DNA from: Thalassiosira profunda
Lineage: Eukaryota > Bacillariophyta > Thalassiosirophyceae > Thalassiosirales > Thalassiosiraceae
NCBI GenBank assembly: GCA_036939355.1
Contig: JALLAP010000025.1
Span: 1-64,000, forward strand
DNA: 64,000 bases
Direction: 5' to 3'
The notes below the pieces were generated by a model that did no database searches, was not told the DNA's origin, and saw nothing but the letters and a program-made list of their open reading frames with translations. Positions 11,026-21,832 of this stretch are shown here, in pieces. Within the stretch, counting starts at the first letter, position 1; the number at the start of each line of letters is the position of its first letter. A program made the position numbers and the translations under genes.

Positions 11026-12306
11026 TTATGTTTTGACTTTGTCGAGTTTGTCCACCAATGAAAGCCTTCGCTCATCATCCGGTGACCCTTCAATAAGCAA
11101 CGTTTTCGCCACGCTCCACCCCCAATCATACCCTGAATTGTCTCCCGGACCCAATCCCGCACATTGCAAAAGGTGGGCGGCAATCAATGCAACAACTGGG
11201 GGGCAAACTGCATTCCCGAGCATGTGATGCGCTCTCTCCTGGCAAAGAACAAAGCTTTCGGGGAATCCCTGCAGCCGTGCCACTTCTCGACTGGAAAAAC
11301 GTCGCCATTTATCGTCTTCTTCATCCTCGTCTTTGTTTGCCGATACGAACTGGCTGCCCACCATGTACTGCGTGTAGCTGGATTGTATCGTTTTGGCTGC
11401 TCGCGTCCTATCAGACAAAAATCTCGCTTCTGGATGCTCTTGCGTGTATCGTTGCGATTGCACCTTCTTCAACTGATGTGGGCTGAGCATCAGCCTCTCC
11501 AATTCTTCCGTGCCCATTTGCAATTGAACAACATCCTCGACGCCTCTGTGGAGATGCGGAAGGGATGGAAACGCAAACAAGTTGTTGCATCCCTCCTCCG
11601 AGTCTGCCCGATCTCTTCGTACCCCTGCAAAGAACAATCGGGATCGCTCTTGCGGCAGCAGAGTCACCGCATCCACCAATTCGTATGATATGTCGTAGCC
11701 GCATTTCTCCAGCTCTCCCACAATGAGCTCCAGAGTTTTGCCCTCGTCGTGCAAGAGCAGCCCGCGCACATTCTCAAGTAGAAATGCCCGAGGCCGCTTG
11801 TTCTCCAATATTCGACATATCTCGCGGAACAACCCACCCCGGGGGTCCTCGAGGCCCAACCTCCTCCCGCTGCTCGAGAAAGGCTGGCACGGGAACCCGC
11901 CCACGAGCAAATCGTGGTCTGGTATCTGGTTTGATGGTACCCGGCAGATGTCGCCGGCGGGCCTGTCGCCGAAGTTGATCTCGTAATTCTTCCGGCAAAA
12001 TCGATCAATCTCACTTGCAAAAACGCACTGCCCTCCCAGTTTGTCGAGGGCTGTGCGGAATCCGCCCGCGCCAGCAAAGAGTTCAATGTAGGCGAAGCCC
12101 TGACGGTCGTTTGCAACTTTTGCGATGTGATGGAAGCTTCCCAAGTCGACGGGAGGCAGAGGTTTCTGTGGGCACGCTTTATTGCCGGCGTCGTGGCCGA
12201 TTGCGCCACAAATTCGGCAGGTGGCAGTGGGGCAGGCCCGGGCGCGGTGGGCTCCGCCGCAGTGGTAGCACCCCGCCGCGACCTTCTTCCTCTTGGGTGC
12301 ATTCAT
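11026..12306 (-). CDS. DNA (cytosine-5) methyltransferase with CCHC zinc knuckles
   Basis: All core C5-MTase motifs are visible in order: I ELFAGAGGF (AdoMet binding), IV GGFPCQPFSSSGRR (catalytic Cys at about residue 140), VI ENVRG, VIII QERSRLFF, then a target-recognition region of about 100 residues, IX ARLQGFPE and X GNAVCPPV. The N-terminus carries two CCHC zinc knuckles (CYHCGGAHRARAC and CRICGAIGHDAGNKAC), unusual for this family. The compact single-domain layout resembles bacterial or DNMT2/6-like enzymes, with no BAH, PWWP or SNF2 domains. Start 12306 is preferred (KRKK follows directly); an in-frame ATG at 12480 would add 58 residues. The stop lies 18 bases from the stop of the convergent LRR gene. 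Head-to-head with the PPR gene. Likely nuclear DNA methylation; the ENV motif excludes the DNMT2 tRNA subclass only weakly. Confidence 0.88.
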   Translation of the reverse strand: MNAPKRKKVAAGCYHCGGAHRARACPTATCRICGAIGHDAGNKACPQKPLPPVDLGSFHHIAKVANDRQGFAYIELFAGAGGFRTALDKLGGQCVFASEIDRFCRKNYEINFGDRPAGDICRVPSNQIPDHDLLVGGFPCQPFSSSGRRLGLEDPRGGLFREICRILENKRPRAFLLENVRGLLLHDEGKTLELIVGELEKCGYDISYELVDAVTLLPQERSRLFFAGVRRDRADSEEGCNNLFAFPSLPHLHRGVEDVVQLQMGTEELERLMLSPHQLKKVQSQRYTQEHPEARFLSDRTRAAKTIQSSYTQYMVGSQFVSANKDEDEEDDKWRRFSSREVARLQGFPESFVLCQERAHHMLGNAVCPPVVALIAAHLLQCAGLGPGDNSGYDWGWSVAKTLLIEGSPDDERRLSLVDKLDKVKT

Positions 12307-12495
12307 CTTCCTTGCGCCGGCGTGGGTCCGCCCAGCATGCGAGCAGCTAGCGCAGGAGGCCGCGGGCTTGCCCCCTGTAGAACTACACGTAGGAATCAGT
12401 ATCAGGGGTTGAAGTGCGTTTTTCCTCCATCCAATACCAAACCTCAAAGCGAGGAAGACGGCGGCCGTGCGGCCGCCCATCACGTTGCAATAGAC

Positions 12496-15400
12496 ATGCG
12501 CAGAACCTCCCCGTCTCCTCTACATGGCACTAACATGCACCGGGGGACGAAGCAGTGGCGACGGCGGGCGGCGCTGGGCTGCCTGCTGCTGTCGACGGCC
12601 GCGGTATCCTCTCTGCTGAACCGTGATGGGAATCCCATCAGGCTGATGGGTGCGCAGGCCCTCTCGATCTCTCCGCTGCATCCATCTGTTGCAAGGGATG
12701 GCGGACCGGCCTTTGCTAGCGGGCGCACACCCTACATACCGCACACATCGCGTGCATCCTCTGCCCTGCCTGCATCGAGATTGGACGATCCATCCACCAA
12801 CACGCGAGAGCAAACTCGCACCTCCAACGTCAACCAACAATCCAACAAAGACAGCAATCTGCCCTTCGACTCCTGGCTCGATCGGACGACGGCGCGGCTG
12901 CTCAACATCCCCTACGATAAGGTTGCCCGTCACCGACGACAGCAGCATCACAACTTCATCCCTTTGGGTCAACTCGCGCCGGACGACGTCAACCTCATCA
13001 CGAATCTGATGACATCTCACGCGCGGCGATCGACCGTCGAGAGTGCCATGTTGTGCGAGCGGCTGCTAAAAAGGGTTGTTGACGAGGTCAACGCCGGGAA
13101 TACAGGCGTGCGGGTGAACACGAAGATGTACACAGTGGCAATGGACGCGTGGGCGAAAAGCCAACGGAGGCCATTGCCAGGCAGTGGGGCCAACGTTGAC
13201 AAAGAAAAGAGGAACAAAGGCGCTAACGTTGGTGGGGAGAGGTCGCACAAGGGCCCGTACGGCTTCGAGGGCAAACCCTCTGCCAAACAGAAGGAAGCGC
13301 AGCATCTGTCGCGACAGCAGCGGAGGCATCTCGACCGGCAGCAGGAGCGGCAAGAAGAGCGACAGCGGCAGACGCAGCTCCAGCTTCATCCGCAACTGCA
13401 AGAGCAACAACAGCAACACTCGAACGCTCCTGTGCGGATGCCCCTCGGAGCGGCCGCCCAGCGCGTCCATCGCATCCACCGCGCCCTCGTCGAAATCTAC
13501 CAGGAAACGGGCGACGAGAGCTTGGCCCCATCTACAATTTCCTACAACGCGGCCATCAACGCGTGGAGCAAGAGCTATCATCCGAGCGCTGGGGAGATGG
13601 CCGAGTTGCTGTTGGCGGAGATGTTGAAGGAGTGGCGATTCGGGGAGGGGGACGTGGCGGAGGAGGGGCGGTTGGGGGATACATCACAGGTTGTGGACGA
13701 GGCGGGAGTAAGTGCAGATTCTACAGCTGCAGAAGACAGGAGGGGGAACGAACGAGTCAAGCCGGACGTGGTGACGTTCACCGCCGTAATTGACGCCTGG
13801 GTCAAGTGTACCGCCCTTGCCCACGATTACCACTACGAGCAACCGTCAGAGGATTCGAGCAATAAAACTGCCACAGCAGGGTACGTCAGCTGGAAACGCT
13901 CTCAAGCCGCCGACGCAGACGAGTTAACGCGCCAAGCGGCAGGAAGGGCAAAGCAACTTTTGGATTTGATGATCACGATGGGACACTACGACCCGGAACG
14001 GCACAGCAACGAGGACGATGATGGCCAGCCTACGACAGATAGCAACGGCAATACGGTGTATCCACTGAAGAGGTGCGAGCCAGGAATGCGGCCCAACTGC
14101 TACACGTACTCGGCCGTTATGAATGCTCTGGCTAAGAGCTGTTCGGCACTGCGCGTTCACGAGGGGATGGGAAGCGGAGCCTGGACACGCGACCAGCGTA
14201 CATTGAAGAGTGCTGCTAGGGAAGAGCAGTACGATCCGGCGCAGGAGGCGCAGAACATGCTTGAGAATATGATCGTAAAGCACGGGCGTTACAAGGAGCG
14301 GGTGGGCGAGGGTGGGATTTGGAAGGCCAACAGCGGTCTGGCAAGAGGCGACGACGATTGGACTACATTGCAAGAGGAGGATGATGTTGCAATCCATTCG
14401 AAGTCCAAAGAAGAGGAACACAGCGATGGAGACGCGCCGTCAGACGACCCAAATTGGTTCGAGCCGCGGCCAGATGAGCTAACATTCCCGCCCAACACAA
14501 TCAATTACAACTCTGGTGAGTGCTGTTGAAGCAACTGCTTTTGGTGTCAATGATGTGCTAATCATCTCACTGAATGTGTGCGCCCAGTCCTCAACGCGTG
14601 GAGCCGCGCCTCCCGGTACGATCCAATGGCCGCCGAACGAGCCGAGCAGATCTTGCTCGAACGCATGGAGCGCCGTCACTCTGACGGTGGGGATGCCGTC
14701 GAGCCGGACGCGCTGAGCTATTCACTGGTGGTGCACGCGTGGCTCCGGGGATGCCGAGGCCTAAATGATGGTGGTAGTAGAAACCGTGCTTACAGAAAGA
14801 GCAAACGGAGTGGCGGCTTGGCAGACCGAGATAGAATCGAAAGGGCCTTGCAGATTGTGGATCGACTCGAGGCCTGGGCGCGAAAAACTCATTTGCAGAA
14901 ATGGGGCGGGAGCAATGATGGATCAAGCGGTGGCGCTTCCGAGGAAGGGGATTCCAGCGTCGACGTTCTGGACACGTTCGACGACGAACCTCAGTATTCG
15001 ACTGGTCGGCAATCTTCCTCCTCTTCGTACACCGTACGGCAGCACAACAAGGCGCGGGATCTGGACGTCGAAGTCTACAACTCGATACTCGTCGCCTACG
15101 CGCGAGAACTGGGTGGAGATCACGCAGCCAACGTGATGAGGTTGTTGGATCGCATGGAGACTTTGGCATCTGAGCTGGACATGCCGAGCGTGATGCCAAA
15201 CTACAGGAGCTACAATGTGGCCCTTGGCGTGATCGCCAACTCGGCGACAAATGCTGATACTTCGCTCAAGAAGTATTACAGGGATGTCAGCGACAAAAAT
15301 GGACCTAATGACAGAGGGAGCCGCCGGGTCAATCCTCTGTATGCGGGAAAAGCTGCTGAATCAATCCTTGATCGAATGCTCTCCGCTCTGATGAGGCCCG

Positions 15401-17094
15401 ACGCATTCACATTTGCTTCGGTTCTGAACACATACCAAAGGATCCCCAATGGCAGATTGGAGAGCGCACTCGCCGCTGACGCGGTGGTGCGCGGAATGGA
15501 GGCGCTTCACCTCCGCGGCTTGATTGACGAGCCGGTGAGTTTCTTCTATAAACGCTGCGTTGCTTTCTGCTGGCCTCCCTGCCAAGCTCACTTTCCTCTT
15601 CATGCGTTGCAGCCTGATGTCTTCCATTACACAATGGTGTGTGCCTGCTGGAGCCGGTCTGGAGAACAGGGCGTGGCTGGCGAGAGGTGCTCCGAAATCC
15701 TCAAACACATGCAGCAGCGGCACCAGGACGGCTTTCCTCGTGTGCGGCCCAATATTCGGACTATGAACGCGGTAATCGATTCTCACGCCTACAATGGAAG
15801 AATCTCTGAGGCCGAGGACATGCTGCTGGGCCTGGTGGATAACTACGAGAGCAGCGCGGCGAGGTCGATGGACGGCATTGACGATGAGGAGCTGCCAGTG
15901 CGGCCAGATTCGTGGTCGTTTAATACTGTGATCCAACAGTGGGCGCGAGCACGCTCTCCCGAGGGCGGGCAGCGAGCAGAAGCCCTGCTGGGCAAACTGA
16001 TGGCGTTTCACCACGATGGGAATGCAGACGTGCGACCAGACGAACGGTCGTTCGCGTACATCATCTACCACTACACCAAAGGAGCTGGACGGATGCGTCC
16101 TGACGCCCCCGATAGAGCATTGAAACTCCTCCGGAAGATGCTCGGCATGTACAAGCAAGGGTACAAAGACCTGCTCCCTTCGAGCCAGAACAAGACGAAT
16201 CCCATCTTTGCTTTCACCTCAGTCGTCGACGCCCACTCCGTATTGCGACGCTCAGATTCGGGCCTGGTTGGGGACGAGCTCCTCAAGGCAATGACAAGTC
16301 TTGGCGACAATATTGAAGCCCTTCGCCCAAACACATACGTCTGTCTCTCTGTGTTGTATGGATGGTCGTCCTGCGGTTCCGTGGATGCTGGAGAACGCGC
16401 AACGGCGTTATTAGAACGAATGGAAGAAGACATGGCTCGTTGTGCAGAACGTGGCGAGGAATCAATAATGAGGACGACGCAGCGATGTTACATCCTGTCC
16501 CAGACAGCGTGGGCACGAAGTCCCTCCCCCAACAAGGCGGAAGGTGCTCTCAAGGTACTGAACATGATGGAGGCGACATACAGAAACGGAAACAGAGATG
16601 CCAGACCATACACGCAGGCTTACTCGATGGTTCTCAATGCATGCGCCTTCTCGGACCTGGTGCAAGATAAAACCTGCCGCCTTGTCAAAGCCACGCCTCA
16701 ACAGCAGCTGAAGGCCTTCCACATTGCCGAGCTTTGCTTCGACCGCATCCAGAAGGAGCCGTATCCCAACGTTTTCCCCAACTCTGTTATCTATGGGACG
16801 TTCATCAAATGTTGTGGGCGGTTGGCCCTGCCGGACAACCTTGGCGAAGAGACTGCTAAGAAAGCCTTTGGGGAGTGCTGCCAAGCGGGCCTCGTGTCTG
16901 ATTTTGTGTTGACTCAACTCCGGTACGCCCTGCCGCCCGAGAAATTCGTCGATGTGTTGGCGAAGAACGGCATGGATGTGGATGAGAGAGGAAAGAGCTT
17001 GTCTCGCGATGGGAAACGATTACGGCACGTGAAGGTCAGCGATCTCCCTTCAGAATGGAAGAGGTGGGTCAAACCTCATGTAAAAAACACCTAG
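12496..17094 (+). CDS. Very large pentatricopeptide-repeat (PPR) protein
   Basis: Three exons are inferred: 12496-14515, 14588-15534 and 15613-17094, giving about 1482 residues. Start ATG is 12496, with 12535 as an alternative. PPR-type helices recur throughout: TISYNAAINAWSKS, VVTFTAVIDAWVK, NCYTYSAVMNALAKS, TINYNSVLNAWSRAS (formed across intron 1), SFNTVIQQWARA and others, separated by long low-complexity insertions. The N-terminus is a short R-rich segment plus a hydrophobic stretch, suggesting organelle targeting. Organelle PPR proteins bind RNA one base per repeat for stability, splicing or editing. Intron 2 (78 nt) is in frame and has no stop. The stop codon is the TAG inside CTAG at 17091-17094, shared with the convergent aldehyde dehydrogenase gene. 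Confidence 0.85.
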
Positions 17095-19015
17095 TCTTCT
17101 TCGGCAGCGTCCAAGCCTTCCTCGTCATCCTCTGAGTCTTCGGCATCGCCCTCCGAGTCCACTTCCTCCTCATCCTCCGAGTCTTCGTCGTCGCCCTTGA
17201 GCCCAGACACGGCCTTGATGTTGCAAAAGTCCTTCAGACCCTCGAGTCCGCCCTCCCTGCTGTTGCCGCTCTGCTTTACGCCGCCGAAGGGCGAACCCGC
17301 CGACAGCTCGACGCCGTTCATTACTATCATGCCCGACTTCAGTTTGATTGCCAATTGGATCCGTCGTTGCCGATCGTAAGTATGAGCATAATGCGTCAGT
17401 CCGTAGGGCGAATTGTTCGCCAAGTCGATTGCCTCGTCTGTTGATGCAAATTTGGTGATGCAAAGCACTGGTCCAAAGATCTCTTCTTGGAATACCCTCA
17501 TCTCTGGGATGCAGTCGGCAAAAATGGTGGGTCGGACGTAAAATCCACTCTCAAAGTGCTCCAGCTCGGGACTGCCACTGTCATCGACGGCAGGTTTGCC
17601 GAGACCGCCCGCCACCAATCTGGCTCCCTCGTCGATGCCCGATTGAATCAAGCTCTGAATGCGCTCGTACTGCGCTTCGCTGACCACCGGGCCAATGTGC
17701 TCCCCGTTTACGTGCGCTGAGCCAACGCCGATCAAGGCCGCTGCCTCCCCGGCCGCCTTCAATGCGACATCGTAGTAATCCTCGGGGACCAACATTCGTG
17801 TGGGGGCATCGCACGATTGTCCTGAATTGCTCATGACATTCCACACGCCCGTCTGGACGGTCTCCCAAAAATCAGACAGGTCGCCATCGCCGTCAATTAA
17901 GTCATCAAAGATAATATTGGCTCCCTTCCCGCCCATCTCAAGGCTGACCCGCTTTAATGTCGGCGCTGCCGCCAAAGAAACTTGTTTTCCACCCCGCGTG
18001 CTTCCCGTGAAGCTTACCATATCCACGTCTGGGTGCGACGCCAGCCACTCTCCCACGTGATTCGGGCCGTATCCATTGACCAGCTGAAAGACTCCCGGCG
18101 GAAATCCTGCCCTGTCTATCAACTGCCCGAACAACAGCGCCGATAAAGGACTTTCCTCTGATGGTTTGAGAACGATCGTGCACTAATGCGACAATGGTAA
18201 GGTGCGTGCGCATTTCAACCCAAGCTGTGATGAGCACATGAACTCACTCCCACCAACAGCGCCGGCACTACCTTCAGAATGATCTGATGCATCGGCCAGT
18301 TCCACGGAGTAATCAACGCAACAACGCCAATCGCCTGGTGCATTATGATCGTGTCCTCCTCCTCGTCTGGCTGATATACATCCTGGAACTCTCCTTCCTC
18401 TCCCACCAATCCCAAGAAGTTCTGGATCACGTCGATCCCCGCATCGACCTGCGCATCGCTTGCAAAATCGATCGGGGCTCCCATCTCGTGCGAGATCAAC
18501 TGGGCCATCTGATCGGCGTGATTGCTGTATTGCATGAGCAATCGAGAGACGTGGTACCGTCGCATCTGCAATTCGGTCTCGGTGGACCACTCCTCAAGCG
18601 CGCGGCGGGCAGAAGATACGGCCATATCAACGTCCAATTTGTTTGATACAGCGACCTGGGCGATAGTTTCGCCGGTCGATGGATCCACGACGTCGATTGA
18701 ATTGTCGTCGGGACAGGAGAGGTCGGAGGTGGGCTGCACCCACGCGCCGTCGAGATACAATGAACGCTCGGTGGGCAGATCCTCGATCCATTGCCGGACT
18801 GTTGGATCCAGGAAATCGTCCCCGCTGGCGCATGATGATGATGCACCGTCGGCATCGCTGCACGTGGCGGGGTCCGCGACGACGGCCGCCGCCGCCAGGA
18901 GCGGGAAGATCCAAAGGGCCCGACGTCGGCCGCCGCCAGAAGAGCCCGCCGCCACCGCCAGGAGCTGGCAGATCCACAGAGCCGCCATCGTTGCAGGTGC
19001 ATGCACGAGGTGCAT
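17091..19015 (-). CDS. Aldehyde dehydrogenase with N-terminal signal and acidic C-terminal tail
   Basis: Two exons, 19015-18248 and 18182-17091, with a 65-nt intron (GTGAGT donor, TTAG acceptor), give about 619 residues. The intron falls exactly inside the conserved motif VG|CTIVLKPSE. Other ALDH hallmarks: TPWNWPMHQ, FTGSTRGGKQ (NAD binding), catalytic Glu at about 338 in LEMGGK, catalytic Cys at about 380 in NSGQSCDAPT, and EEIFGPV. The N-terminus has hydrophobic segments after MAALWICQLLAVAA, so it is probably secretory, ER or plastid routed. The last ~35 residues are almost all D/E, unusual in this family. It oxidises an aldehyde with NAD(P); the substrate cannot be told. Its stop overlaps the PPR stop. 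ATG 18988 is an alternative start. Confidence 0.88.
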
Positions 19016-19230
19016 TGTGGCGGAGCTGGAGGCTGGACCGCCGGCACCGCCAGGCAAATAGCCCACGGACAGTGTGTCGGACACGTGAGGACACAGTGGG
19101 ACACAAAACACACTCTCGAGTCTCCTCCGGGTGCATGCGCCGCCACTCCTCCCCCAGCTGTTTCCTCCGCCCTTGGCCGGCTCGGAGCCCTGCCCCGGAA
19201 GCAGCACCTGACTGTTGCCCGGTCTGAGAT
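19016..19230. promoter_or_regulatory. Head-to-head promoter region, ALDH / LRR genes
   Basis: Only about 215 bases separate the divergent start codons, so both promoters and 5' leaders must lie here. TGCATG-type sequences occur near both ends, including GGGTGCATGCGCC. No TATA box at a convincing distance was identified. Confidence 0.5.
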
Positions 19231-21129
19231 ATGGACATTTTTGCGGACGATGGCCAGGATGATGGCCCCGGGGCCGACGCAGCCGCGGCCCACCTCGCGC
19301 AATTTGCCCGGACGTGGGGCATCGATGTCGACGTGGTTCCTCCCTCCCGGTGGGATGCGTCGGGAGACTATCCTCCGTTTTATGGCCGCATGATGCTAGG
19401 ACTCCAAGAGAAAATTTTGCGCCTGGTGGCTGATCTCGTGAACGAACGCCGGCGCGGTGTCGGAGCGCACATTGGGCACAGATTTAATCTTGATGGCGAC
19501 GAAAGATTTGATCTTGACTTCGAAGACGATGTATACGATGAATACAACGACCGAGTGCCTTATCTTGCTCAGCACGACGAGTTGCTCGTTCCTCTTTGGA
19601 GGTCACTTACGAATGCCCTGGGCGATGCTCCTGGTGATTTTATGAGCAGCCTTTCTCTCTGTGGCACTCAGTTGTCGGGCGAGGTATACGACATGCTGTC
19701 GCTGCTCCACAACAAGCCCGTTGTTCGTATGGCATTTAATGGGCTGGGCCTTGGGAGAGAGGGGCTCTCTTTCGTCGCTGCACACGTTGAAAGGAACCCA
19801 CACTTGCGAGAACTTGGCCTACAGAACAACCCAATCGATGATTTGGACATTGCAGCCCGGCTATTTGCTGCAGTCAAGAGACACAGGGAGCTCCGCAAAA
19901 TTAATCTCTGGCATTGCGGTGTTGACAACGAGTTGCTAAGGATCATCATGGATGGAAGTCAGAACTTGACATTCCTTGATCTTCAGGACAATGAAATAGG
20001 ATCGGAGGGAGCGGAATACATTGCCAATGCACTGACGAAGAATCCTCCGTTGGAACGCTTGCCCCTCAACTCCAACTACATTTGCAATGATGGCATTAGC
20101 GCAATGGCCCGGGCTCTTGCCTCGAACAACAATCTCTCGTCTCTGAACGTGGGCTCTAATGACTTCACGGGTGCGGGGCGAGCCGCGCTGTTGCGAGCCG
20201 TTTACAACACATCGAGTCTCAATGCAATCAAGGATTCCAACCACAACATTTGCTGCATTGATTGCTGGTCGGAGGAGGATCCTACTGGATTGCCTGGGCA
20301 GTTGTGCAAACGACTGACTCAGGCAAATTACGACACGGACCAACGAAGCTTTGTGCGTTACGATACGAAAGTGCGCATCAAAAGCAAGCTGCTGTTTGCC
20401 CTCGGGGCGTACTTTGATCAAGGGCCGATCAACATTCAGTACCTCTCGGATGTGCCGTTGGAGCTGATGCCTCGAGTGCTGAGTTTTGTGCAGATGACTG
20501 ACATTGTGCCTGAAGCCGCGCAGAAAATTGTCTTGGGCAAACGCATTGCGAGGGAAACGCCGCTGAGGAACGTCTTCGAGTTGGCGAAGCATTGCTTGGT
20601 TCCACTTTTGTTTGTGCCAAAATCTTCCGGGCACAAACGGGCACGCCTGGAAGTGGGAGGAAGTCGGGAGGAGGCGACTGGCGATGGTGAACGGCCCACC
20701 TTGACGCACGAAGCACGTCTGCTTCCGAACCGGATTGCAATTGATGGCAAGCTATCCCAACAGCAATGTCATGCTGCTTGCGAGCTGCTTGATGAGTTCC
20801 TGAACGAATGTCGTCTCAGGCAGGACAAACCGTACATGCCACTCATCAACAACCCAAAGATGAGGAAGGGCGCATCAGAATGGCTGTACCGGGAGCAATA
20901 TGATCGCATCTATTCTCTTGCAGGGTTGCTTAGGGAGCGACTCGGTGACCGCATCGACAACAATGGAGTCGCCGAGCTCCTTCCGTGCAGTGGAACAATA
21001 TACGAGGCAAACAACGATGACAGCAGAAAATCGCGGTTGAGACAGGACATGAAGAAGCTGTGCTCGCTTCTGAATCAGTCTCCGTGCCAGCTTGGAACCA
21101 CAGCATCGAAGCGGGAAGAGGGTGAGTGA
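19231..21129 (+). CDS. Leucine-rich-repeat (RNI-like) protein, paralog of the 9430 gene
   Basis: A 632-residue single-exon protein starting ATGGACATTTTTGC. Residues about 150-330 contain RNI-type LRRs: VVRMAFNGLGLGREGLSFVA, LRELGLQNNPIDDLDIAARL, NLTFLDLQDNEIGSEGAEYI and NNLSSLNVGSNDFTGAG. A later block, PLELMPRVLSFVQ, then LAKHCLVPLLFVPK, matches the PRVLALLA...LPELFVYP block of the 9430 gene, showing common origin. It lacks that gene's zinc-finger-like N-terminus and coiled coil, and instead has a C-terminal helical region. It is likely a protein-interaction scaffold. Such RNI-like families are large in diatoms (general knowledge, not checked here). Confidence 0.75.
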   Translation: MDIFADDGQDDGPGADAAAAHLAQFARTWGIDVDVVPPSRWDASGDYPPFYGRMMLGLQEKILRLVADLVNERRRGVGAHIGHRFNLDGDERFDLDFEDDVYDEYNDRVPYLAQHDELLVPLWRSLTNALGDAPGDFMSSLSLCGTQLSGEVYDMLSLLHNKPVVRMAFNGLGLGREGLSFVAAHVERNPHLRELGLQNNPIDDLDIAARLFAAVKRHRELRKINLWHCGVDNELLRIIMDGSQNLTFLDLQDNEIGSEGAEYIANALTKNPPLERLPLNSNYICNDGISAMARALASNNNLSSLNVGSNDFTGAGRAALLRAVYNTSSLNAIKDSNHNICCIDCWSEEDPTGLPGQLCKRLTQANYDTDQRSFVRYDTKVRIKSKLLFALGAYFDQGPINIQYLSDVPLELMPRVLSFVQMTDIVPEAAQKIVLGKRIARETPLRNVFELAKHCLVPLLFVPKSSGHKRARLEVGGSREEATGDGERPTLTHEARLLPNRIAIDGKLSQQQCHAACELLDEFLNECRLRQDKPYMPLINNPKMRKGASEWLYREQYDRIYSLAGLLRERLGDRIDNNGVAELLPCSGTIYEANNDDSRKSRLRQDMKKLCSLLNQSPCQLGTTASKREEGE

Positions 21130-21409
21130 CCAGGAATCATCGATGAGAGGGTACGAGGCCGAGATACCGGAAGCGATATGAGAATGGTATGTTAGAGGTA
21201 CTGGCAGTATCTGGAGCAAGTAGAAATTTGCGAAGCTATGAAGCTATCTGACTGAGCACATGGCACCCCGCTATCTCTACTAGTCTCTCGATACAATAAT
21301 GATCTCTGCTATTAGGATGTATTGTACATGAGCCCCTTTTGGCTCTGTCTCTACAACAAGCTCTCGAAGATGAAGCCTAATGAATTCTAACGAAGGAAGG
21401 CGTTTAGAC

Positions 21410-21832
21410 TCAAGGCGACGAGCCACCAGCTTCACTCGTTTGTGCAAAGTCGGCGTACGCCAAGGCGGTCCCGTGGGCCTTCCCCCGGAACCACGCGCTC
21501 GTCCCCTCGGAAGTCCGGCGCAGCGCCTCGATATCCCCGCCTCCGCGCGCCTGCTCGGACAGCACGGCGTCGACGTGCGCGCGCCGCATCCGTATCCGGC
21601 GCTGGGCCCCGCCTCGCTGAAGGAGCGACTCGAGGCCCACACATTGCAGGAAGAGGTCCTTGAGGGCGGCGGCGTCTGTGGCACGGGCCATCGCTTGCAC
21701 GAGGCGGTGGGCCTCGCGGGCCGTTTCGAGGCGAAATCGGTGGAAGTCCTGCGCCGTGTGCCACTCGCCCGCGTCGAGGATGGCATGCAACACCGAGGTT
21801 TCGGAGAAGGTGACTGCCCGACGGTCGGCCAT
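21410..21832 (-). CDS. Small conserved protein, inverted paralog of the 24700 gene
   Basis: 140 residues. ATG 21832 is chosen because alignment with the 24700 paralog begins there. Shared blocks include DAGEWHTAQDFHRFRLET, ATDAAALKDLFLQC, RRIRMRRAHVDAVLSEQARG and AWFRGKAHGTALAYADFAQT. The pattern (F-R near an aromatic, GLE/GLD, R..R...AVL.EQ, C-terminal A..DA-like helix) resembles a lineage-expanded family of short diatom proteins of unknown role; that link is from memory and unproven. The 5' and 3' flanks are also similar to those of the 24700 copy. No signal peptide or membrane segment. Confidence 0.7.
   Translation of the reverse strand: MADRRAVTFSETSVLHAILDAGEWHTAQDFHRFRLETAREAHRLVQAMARATDAAALKDLFLQCVGLESLLQRGGAQRRIRMRRAHVDAVLSEQARGGGDIEALRRTSEGTSAWFRGKAHGTALAYADFAQTSEAGGSSP

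Noticed and set aside
12306..12480. A first methyltransferase exon ending near 12440 with a CTACAG acceptor at about 12378
   Set aside because: The donor is poor and the joined frame hits a stop; the ATG at 12306 needs no such intron.
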